Shown piece after piece: positions 58,361 through 64,000 of a stretch of DNA of 64,000 bases. The notes under the pieces are model-generated. The model had not been told where the DNA came from and did no database searches. It saw only the letters and a list, made by a program, of their open reading frames with translations. Position 1 is the first letter of the stretch; each line of letters starts with the position of its first letter. The position numbers were made by a program, and so were the translations under genes. The DNA is from an uncultured Clostridia bacterium (lineage in GTDB: Bacteria > Bacillota > Clostridia > TANB77 > CAG-508), in NCBI GenBank assembly GCA_944390285.1, contig CALXPN010000006.1:1-64000 (forward strand), in the 5' to 3' direction.

Positions 58361-58399
58361 ATTTTTTGTTATTATAAATTATTATTTTTGGAGTTATAT

Positions 58400-59338
58400 A
58401 TGGAAAAAATATCTATAATTGTACCTTGCTTTAATGAAGAAAAAGCATTGCCTTTATTTTATGAAGAATTATCAAAAAATTTAAAAAAATTTCCAAAAGA
58501 AGTTGATTTTGAAATTCTTCTTATAAATGATGGTTCAAAAGATAATACACTAAATATTATAAAAGATTTAAAAAATAAATATTCAAATATTGAATTTATA
58601 TCTTTTTCAAGAAATTTTGGTAAAGAAGCTGCAATTTTTGCCGGTCTTGAAAATGCATCTGGCAATTATGTTACTCTTATGGATGCAGATCTTCAAGATC
58701 CACCTTCTCTTTTATTACAAATGTATAATAGTGTAAAAAATGAAAATTATGATGCAGTTGGAACAAGAAGAGTAAATAGAAAAGGTGAACCAATTATAAG
58801 AAGCTTTTTTTCAAAAACATTTTACAAACTAATAAATAAAATTACTAGTTTTGACATGGTAGATGGTGCAAGAGATTTTGTATTTATGAAAAGAAATGTT
58901 GTAGATGCCATAATTTCTTTAAAAGAATATAATAGATATTCTAAAGGTTTATTTAGTTTTGTAGGTTTTAATGTAAAATGGATTGAATATGAAAATATTA
59001 AAAGAGTTGCAGGTGATACAAAATGGTCTTTTTGGAAATTAACACAATATGCATTAGAAGCAATCACTGCTTTTTCAACAGCACCATTAATATTTTCATC
59101 TATTATAGGTCTAATTTTTTGTATAATATCGTTCTTACTTATAATCGCAATAATTTTCAAAACATTAATTTTAGGTGATCCAACAAGTGGTTGGCCTTCA
59201 CTTGCATGCATTATATTTATGGTAAGTGGAGTTCAACTATTTTCTCTTGGAATTATTGGACAATATTTATCAAAAACATATTTAGAAGTTAAAAAAAGAC
59301 CTATATATATAATTAAAGAAAAAAGTATAAATAATTAA
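58400..59338 (+). CDS. GT2 polyisoprenyl-phosphate glycosyltransferase (DPM1/GtrB-like)
   Basis: This membrane GT2 enzyme probably transfers a sugar to a polyprenyl phosphate. ISIIVPCFNEEKALPLFYEEL, LINDGSKDNTL, FGKEAAIFAGLENASG, MDADLQDPP and GTRRVNRKGEP, SKTFYKLINKI fit the family. Two C-terminal helices (about 225-250 and 262-285) follow. A TTG at 58388 is rejected; GGAG spaces the ATG at 58400. 312 residues. It is divergent from mreB. Confidence 0.94.
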   Translation: MEKISIIVPCFNEEKALPLFYEELSKNLKKFPKEVDFEILLINDGSKDNTLNIIKDLKNKYSNIEFISFSRNFGKEAAIFAGLENASGNYVTLMDADLQDPPSLLLQMYNSVKNENYDAVGTRRVNRKGEPIIRSFFSKTFYKLINKITSFDMVDGARDFVFMKRNVVDAIISLKEYNRYSKGLFSFVGFNVKWIEYENIKRVAGDTKWSFWKLTQYALEAITAFSTAPLIFSSIIGLIFCIISFLLIIAIIFKTLILGDPTSGWPSLACIIFMVSGVQLFSLGIIGQYLSKTYLEVKKRPIYIIKEKSINN

Positions 59339-59360
59339 TATAATAAAACCTTATTACCAT

Positions 59361-59396
59361 AAAAAGTTTCATTTATAGTAAATGAAACTTTTTATT
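59361..59396 (+). terminator. Bidirectional terminator between the GT2 and DUF4363 genes
   Basis: A perfect 15-base stem (59361-59375 with 59379-59393) with loop TAG has A's on the left and T's on the right, serving both convergent genes. Confidence 0.85.
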
Positions 59397-59410
59397 TTAT
59401 ACAAAACTTC

Positions 59411-59836
59411 TTAAAAGATATTTTTTAAATTTAATTTTTCTTTTTCCTTAAAATGATTTAACCAATATTTAACTTCTGCTTCATTTTCTTGTGCATTTAC
59501 AAATTCTAAATTTTTTATATTCTCTTCTAAAAGAACTATACTTATTGTTACTTTTTCAAGTTCATCATGTTCAACAAACATAGCTAACTTATTTTGTTTA
59601 TTATTCCATTCATTTTTTAAATTAGAAACTTTTTCTTCAAGATTTTTTTCTGTTTCAGATGATAATTCATTTTGATTGTTCTGATATTTTGCTGTTTCTA
59701 TTAATATTGAAATTTCATCTAGTTTAGCCATAATTTCTTTTACACTTTTTTCTGAAATATAATTTGTAACAAAATCTAAAATAATTATCGAAATTAAAAT
59801 TATTATTATTAAAATAACTTCTTTTTTCAGTTTCAT
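59411..59836 (-). CDS. DUF4363 membrane-anchored protein
   Basis: A membrane helix (about 6-26) precedes a helical extracytoplasmic domain with NEWNNKQNKLAMFVEHDELEKVTISIVLLEENI, typical of DUF4363 (B. subtilis YdfR-like). Function is not known. A TTG at 59863 is less likely than the ATG at 59836, which has GGAAG. It lies five bases after the DUF421 gene, a known pairing. Confidence 0.85.
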   Translation of the reverse strand: MKLKKEVILIIIILISIIILDFVTNYISEKSVKEIMAKLDEISILIETAKYQNNQNELSSETEKNLEEKVSNLKNEWNNKQNKLAMFVEHDELEKVTISIVLLEENIKNLEFVNAQENEAEVKYWLNHFKEKEKLNLKNIF

Positions 59837-59841
59837 ATTAA

Positions 59842-60513
59842 TTATTCTTCCTTTTTCTGACAAAATATAGTTTGATCACCATTCAAAACTACTATAAGTG
59901 CTTCTTCTGGTTTTATATTAAATTTTCCAACTTCTCTTTCAAGCCAATTATAATCTTTTCCTAGTTTTTCTAAATTTTCATTCATTATTTTTCCATCAAT
60001 TACCAAATCATATGCTATCCCTTCATAAGAAACATTTAAATTAAAATCTTCTGGTTTTAAAGCTCTTTTTTCAGGTTTTAATACAACACTAATTTGTCCA
60101 CTTGTTTCTAAAATTGCAAATTCTACATCTCCTAAATTATTTATATTATTTACTCTTAATCTTTCTTGAAGCTCATTTATTGTAAAATTTTCTTGTATTA
60201 ATGCTTTTTCATCGATTTTTCCTCTATATATAAGTATTCGTGGTTTACCACAAATTATTTCTCTTATTTTAATACTTTTTAAATTTAATACTGAAATTAT
60301 AACATGAATAAATAATAAACCAAAAATCGGAATAACACCATATAATATTGGTACACCTATTTCTGCCATTGGTGCTGCTGCTAAATCTGCAATCATAATT
60401 GCAATAACAAGTTCAAAAGGTTGCATTTGTCCTATTTCTCTTTTTCCCATGAATCTCATAACAAATAATACCAACACATATATAATTATAGTTCTAACAA
60501 GTATAAGTAACAT
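59842..60513 (-). CDS. DUF421 (YetF-type) membrane protein
   Basis: Two to three N-terminal helices carry VMRFMGKREIGQMQPFELVIAIMIADLAAAPMA, and a cytoplasmic domain follows with ICGKPRILIYRGKIDEKAL, INELQERLR. The family includes YetF/YdfS; some members are spore proteins. A TTG-led extension to 60525 is rejected because GAGGAT serves the ATG at 60513 (223 residues). Confidence 0.9.
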   Translation of the reverse strand: MLLILVRTIIIYVLVLFVMRFMGKREIGQMQPFELVIAIMIADLAAAPMAEIGVPILYGVIPIFGLLFIHVIISVLNLKSIKIREIICGKPRILIYRGKIDEKALIQENFTINELQERLRVNNINNLGDVEFAILETSGQISVVLKPEKRALKPEDFNLNVSYEGIAYDLVIDGKIMNENLEKLGKDYNWLEREVGKFNIKPEEALIVVLNGDQTIFCQKKEE

Positions 60514-60650
60514 TTTTATCCTCAAAAATACAAATTTTATATGAATATTTTTTGCAAAAAATATTAAAATATACTTATATTTGTTTAATAAATTAAATTT
60601 TAATTTATTTTTTATTCAAATATATTTTTAAAACAAGGAGGTTTAGTAAA

Positions 60651-61028
60651 ATGGAAAGCAATAATTCAAATACCAAGTCTAATAGTACTATGGGAACTAT
60701 TGGACAAATTATTGGAAGATTTATAGTTGCTGCCATTATATTAGGAATAACTGCTTTTTTCACACCTGGTTTTTCTATAAATAACATCTGGTCATTAGCT
60801 ATATCTGCTATCGTTTTAACAGTTATGGATTATCTTATAATAAAATTCACTGGTTTACATGCAATGGCTTTTGGTAAAGGTTTTGTCGGATTTGTACTTG
60901 CAGTAGTAGTATTATATGCAACTCAATTCTTTGTAGCTGGATATTCTATTTCATGGATGGCTGCTATAATCGGTGCCTTAATCTATGGTGTAATAGACTA
61001 TATTATGCCTGGTGAACAAAGCATGTAA
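60651..61028 (+). CDS. DUF2512-like four-helix membrane protein
   Basis: After a Ser/Asn-rich start, four hydrophobic helices fill the 125 residues, including ITAFFTPGFSINNIW and MDYLIIKFTGLHA. This resembles DUF2512 (YndM-like) or holin-like proteins. The function is unknown. AGGAGG precedes the ATG. Confidence 0.75.
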   Translation: MESNNSNTKSNSTMGTIGQIIGRFIVAAIILGITAFFTPGFSINNIWSLAISAIVLTVMDYLIIKFTGLHAMAFGKGFVGFVLAVVVLYATQFFVAGYSISWMAAIIGALIYGVIDYIMPGEQSM

Positions 61029-61034
61029 TTTAAG

Positions 61035-61077
61035 AAAAATTGGTTTATAAATATTTTATTTATAAGCCAATTTTTTT
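61035..61077 (+). terminator. Terminator of the DUF2512-like gene
   Basis: An 18-base stem with one G-U type mismatch (61035-61052 with 61058-61075) ends in seven T's. Confidence 0.85.
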
Positions 61078-61100
61078 ATTTTTTAAAAAAATTGTATTTT

Positions 61101-61120
61101 TTTGTCACTTTTTGTCACTC
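61101..61120 (+). promoter_or_regulatory. Tandem TTTGTCACTY repeats ahead of the Spo0A-like gene
   Basis: TTTGTCACTT and TTTGTCACTC lie end to end with a ten-base period, one helical turn, 33 bases before the start codon. They share seven of nine bases with the Spo0A box TTTGTCRAA. They may be an autoregulatory site; no clear promoter is visible around them. Confidence 0.45.
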
Positions 61121-61152
61121 TCAATTGTTTTATTAGTGAGAGGGGTTTTAAT

Positions 61153-61842
61153 ATGTTAAAAATATTTGTTTTTTGTGAAGATTTTCACTATATGAAAAAA
61201 ATTGTTAATCAAGTATTAATAAATATTGAAGAAACAAAAATTGTAGGTATTACAAATAATTTAGATGAAGCAGAGAAATTATTAAAAGATAATCAAGCAG
61301 ATATTGTAATAAGTTCCGATCCTGAGATTATTAATATTGTAAAAGAAAAATTTTTTACATATAATCCATATTACATCATTTTTGTTCACAAACGAAAAAA
61401 AGAGAAATCTACTAGTACAGTTTTATATGAATACTATAATTCTTCTCCAAAACGTATTATTACAAGAATCTATAAATTTATAAATTCTAGTATCAAATAT
61501 TCTCAAAAAGAAAGAATAAGTATTTTACTTAAAGAATTAGGTTTTGAATTTAGACAAATCGGTACATCATACTTACTTGACGCTATATTTTATGTACGTA
61601 CATATAAAGGGTCTCTTTCTTTTAATAGTCTAGCAAATGATTTGTATACACGTGTCGCAAGGGAAAATAATACAACAACTGATATCATAAAATGGGCAAT
61701 AAGCCGTTCAGTAAACTATATGTATGAACATCATACAAAGTCTAGTTATAAAGCTTCAATAGGAAAATATTTACACCTAGAATATCCAGAAAAACCTACT
61801 CCAAAACAAATTATATCTATTATTTCAAATAAACTTGATTAA
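61153..61842 (+). CDS. Spo0A-like regulator with degenerate receiver domain
   Basis: Residues 118-229 match the Spo0A DNA-binding domain: ISILLKELGFEFRQIGTSYLLDAIFYV, LANDLYTRVARENNTTTDIIKWAISRSVNYMY. The N-terminal part (1-100) looks like a shrunken response-regulator receiver: MLKIFVFCEDF keeps acidic residues 9-10, but the phosphorylation position after ADIVIS is Ser55, with Asp56 one place off. The recognition helix (DIIKWAISRSVNYMY) also differs from Spo0A's SRVERAIRHAIE. GAGAGGGG places the start at ATG 61153 (229 residues), not the earlier frame start. It is therefore a Spo0A paralogue rather than Spo0A itself. Confidence 0.85.
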   Translation: MLKIFVFCEDFHYMKKIVNQVLINIEETKIVGITNNLDEAEKLLKDNQADIVISSDPEIINIVKEKFFTYNPYYIIFVHKRKKEKSTSTVLYEYYNSSPKRIITRIYKFINSSIKYSQKERISILLKELGFEFRQIGTSYLLDAIFYVRTYKGSLSFNSLANDLYTRVARENNTTTDIIKWAISRSVNYMYEHHTKSSYKASIGKYLHLEYPEKPTPKQIISIISNKLD

Positions 61843-61852
61843 TAAAATTTCA

Positions 61853-61887
61853 AAAAGGACAATCTAAGTAATATAGATTGCCCTTTT
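61853..61887 (-). terminator. Bidirectional terminator between the Spo0A-like gene and ileS
   Basis: AAAAGGACAATCT and AGATTGCCCTTTT (61853-61865 with 61875-61887) pair with one mismatch on plus, which is a G-U pair on minus. T's flank on both strands. Confidence 0.8.
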
Positions 61888-61906
61888 AATTTTTTAATAA
61901 AATCTT

Positions 61907-64000
61907 TTAATTTAAATTATCTCTACATCTTTCACATAAAGTAGGATATTCTGCACTTTCTCCAACAGTTTCTGAATACATCCAGCATCTTTCACATTTT
62001 TGTCCATCAGCCTTTTCAACTTTTACCCCTATTGGTACTTCTGAATCTTCATTTCTTCTATTTTCTAAAACTTTTACACCAGATACTATAAATATTTCTT
62101 TTAAAAGTTCTTCTTTTCCTTTTAAGAAATCATATTCCTCACTTTCTGCAAATAATGTAACTTTTGCTTCTAAAGAAAGTCCAATATCTTTATTAGCTCT
62201 TGCCATCTCTAAATGTTTTGCAACTTCATTTTTTAATGCTATTAATCTTTCCCATTTTATTGATAAATTTTCATCATCATATTTTTCATTTGGTTCTGGA
62301 TATTTATCAAGCATAACACTTTCAGTATTTTCACCTTTTTTATGTTTCATATAACTCCATATTTCCTCTGCTGTAAAGCATGTCATAGGAGCTAAAATTC
62401 TAACCAAACTTGATAATATTTCATACATTGTAGTTTGAGCTGCTCTTCTTTCTAAAGATTGTGGTTTAGATGTATATAATCTATCTTTTATAATATCTAA
62501 ATAGAATTGGCTCATATCAACAACGCAGAATTGATTTATTGCTTGATATGCTTCATGAAATTCATACGTGTCATAAGCTTTAGTACAAGTTCTTATTAGT
62601 CTATTTAATCTTGTTAAAGCCCATTTGTCTATTTCTTTTAAATCTTCATATTTAACAGGATTATCAACATCAAAATCTGATGTATTTCCCAATATATATC
62701 TTGCTGTATTTCTTATTTTTCTATAAACTTCTGTAACTTGTTTTATTATATTTTTAGAAACACTTACATCTGATTTATAATCTGATGCTAAAACCCAAAG
62801 TCTTAAAACATCTGCTCCAGACTCTTTTATTATTTCTTGTGGTGAAACAACATTTCCTATTGATTTAGACATTTTTCTTCCTTGTTCATCAACAGTATAT
62901 CCATGTGTTAAAACTTCTTTATATGGAGCTTTACCTTTGGTTGCAACAGATGTTAAAAGCGAAGATTGGAACCAACCTCTATATTGGTCACTTCCTTCTA
63001 AATACATATCTGCAGGAGGAAGTCCTCTTTCTGCTAAAACTGATTCATGAGTAGAACCTGAGTCAAACCAAACATCCATTATATCTGTTTCTTTTTTAAA
63101 CTCTGTACATCCACAAGAACATTTTGCACCATCTGGCATTAATTCTTTTTCTGATAATTCATACCATGCATTTGTTCCTTTTTCTTTTACTATTTCTTGA
63201 ATCTTCTTTAAACTTTCATCTGTAACATATTCTTTTTCACAATTTTTACAATAGAATATTGGTATTGGTACACCCCAAGTTCTTTGACGAGATATACACC
63301 AATCATTTCTATCTTCAACCATTTTTGTTATTCTTTCTTCTCCCCAAGCAGGATACCATTTAACAGTTTTTATAGCATCTAAAGTTTGTTTTCTAAATCC
63401 ATCAACAGATGCAAACCATTGACTTGTAGCTCTAAATATAACTGGTTTTTTACATCTCCAGCAATGTGGATAAGAGTGGTTTACTACTTGTGAAGCTAAA
63501 AGTAATCCATGTTCTGCTAACCATTTTATTATTTCTTTATCAGATTTTGCATAATACATATCTTTAAATGGTCCAGCACCTTCTCCTCTTTGAACCCCTT
63601 TACTATCCACTAAAACTATTATCTCTCCACCTTTTTTTAGTCCTAATAAATAGTCTTCTTTACCATAACTTGGTGCACAGTGAACACAACCTGTACCTGT
63701 TCCAAGTTCAACATTTACAGTATCTTCTGAACCTGTTACTACTTTTGAATCTCTATCTAAAAATGGATGTTTACATATAACACCTTCTAATTTTTCTCCT
63801 AAGATTTCATCTATTATTTTATATTCTTTGATTCCTGCAATTTCCATCACTTTATCTACTAATTCTTTTGCAAAAATCAATTTTTCTTTTCCTGTATCAA
63901 CAACTGCATATTTAAATTCTAATCCGACTGCAATCATTGAATTTCCTGGCAATGTCCAAGGAGTTGTTGTCCATATTACAACATAAGCATTTTCAATATC
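61907..64000 (-). CDS. ileS: Isoleucyl-tRNA synthetase (partial, N terminus outside the window)
   Basis: IleS charges tRNA-Ile. The visible part (about 697 residues) starts inside the editing domain with VVIWTTTPWTLPGN, at the right edge; the HIGH motif lies beyond. GTGCVHCAPSYGKEDY, CISRQRTWGVPIP, YLEGSDQYRGWFQSSL and the KMSKS loop DEQGRKMSKSIGNV follow. A C-terminal zinc finger (CERCW, CERC) closes it. An internal TTG near 63952 is only a Leu codon of this protein. Confidence 0.97.
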   Translation of the reverse strand, partial: DIENAYVVIWTTTPWTLPGNSMIAVGLEFKYAVVDTGKEKLIFAKELVDKVMEIAGIKEYKIIDEILGEKLEGVICKHPFLDRDSKVVTGSEDTVNVELGTGTGCVHCAPSYGKEDYLLGLKKGGEIIVLVDSKGVQRGEGAGPFKDMYYAKSDKEIIKWLAEHGLLLASQVVNHSYPHCWRCKKPVIFRATSQWFASVDGFRKQTLDAIKTVKWYPAWGEERITKMVEDRNDWCISRQRTWGVPIPIFYCKNCEKEYVTDESLKKIQEIVKEKGTNAWYELSEKELMPDGAKCSCGCTEFKKETDIMDVWFDSGSTHESVLAERGLPPADMYLEGSDQYRGWFQSSLLTSVATKGKAPYKEVLTHGYTVDEQGRKMSKSIGNVVSPQEIIKESGADVLRLWVLASDYKSDVSVSKNIIKQVTEVYRKIRNTARYILGNTSDFDVDNPVKYEDLKEIDKWALTRLNRLIRTCTKAYDTYEFHEAYQAINQFCVVDMSQFYLDIIKDRLYTSKPQSLERRAAQTTMYEILSSLVRILAPMTCFTAEEIWSYMKHKKGENTESVMLDKYPEPNEKYDDENLSIKWERLIALKNEVAKHLEMARANKDIGLSLEAKVTLFAESEEYDFLKGKEELLKEIFIVSGVKVLENRRNEDSEVPIGVKVEKADGQKCERCWMYSETVGESAEYPTLCERCRDNLN

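Noticed and set aside
63568..64000. Short ileS start near 63952
   Set aside because: The upstream codons still encode the conserved TTTPWTLPGN motif, so the gene runs on beyond the window.

Overview
The window is AT-rich DNA from an endospore-forming member of the Clostridia, probably an uncultured gut-type lineage. This rests on the whole spoIIIAA-AH operon, a dipicolinate synthase A subunit, a Gram-positive PolC, a SCIFF peptide gene (a hallmark of Clostridia), AGGAGG-type ribosome binding sites, and almost all genes lying on the minus strand. No stretch over 300 bases lacks a gene. I see no CRISPR array, insertion sequence or prophage.

Layout. 1-218: an A-tract-rich zone with a consensus minus-strand promoter and a second -35 at the edge, pointing out of the window. 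0.2-9.8 kb: a seven-repeat protein of unknown function, enolase, a pseudouridine synthase with an apparently leaderless promoter, an SGNH hydrolase, FtsH and a DUF1189 membrane protein. 9.8-17.3 kb: alanine racemase, a frameshifted FemABX-type gene, cysS, a class A PBP and dprA. 17.4-22 kb: a tight operon dpaA-uppP-sortase-SH3 protein-folD, in which the SH3 protein carries an LPEVG sorting signal. 22-32.7 kb: pyrH-frr-uppS-cdsA-rseP-(small membrane protein)-polC-DUF1294, then a TPR protein; dxr and ispG are missing from this normally conserved string. 32.8-36 kb: a Nudix hydrolase, greA, an unknown protein and a FucO-like dehydrogenase. 36.2-38.7 kb: an orphan SCIFF gene on the plus strand with its own promoter, leader hairpin and terminator, an unrecognised protein that may be HopA1-like, tRNA-Gln(CUG) and two small membrane-anchored secreted proteins. 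38.8-43.7 kb: the spoIIIA operon. 43.8-50.3 kb: a YezG-like protein and the glycolytic set gap-pgk-Nudix-tpiA-gpmI. 50.3-55.3 kb: a 1661-residue alpha-2-macroglobulin-like protein with an eight-helix membrane block in the middle. 55.4-64 kb: mtaB (N-terminal frameshift), an MreB-family gene, a GT2 glycosyltransferase, a DUF421/DUF4363 pair, a DUF2512-like protein, a Spo0A-like regulator with a degenerate receiver, and partial ileS.

The genes fit a sporulating anaerobe. They cover lower glycolysis, lipid-carrier and phospholipid synthesis, wall synthesis, the mother-cell-to-forespore SpoIIIA channel and spore dipicolinate. Three single-base disruptions (FemABX, mtaB, PBP tail) would each be mended by deleting one base, two of them in T runs, so indel errors are a concern. 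The most unusual items are the SCIFF gene without a maturase, its unrecognised neighbour, the membrane-split macroglobulin, the Spo0A-like regulator with tandem upstream repeats, and the sortase-substrate pair beside dpaA.
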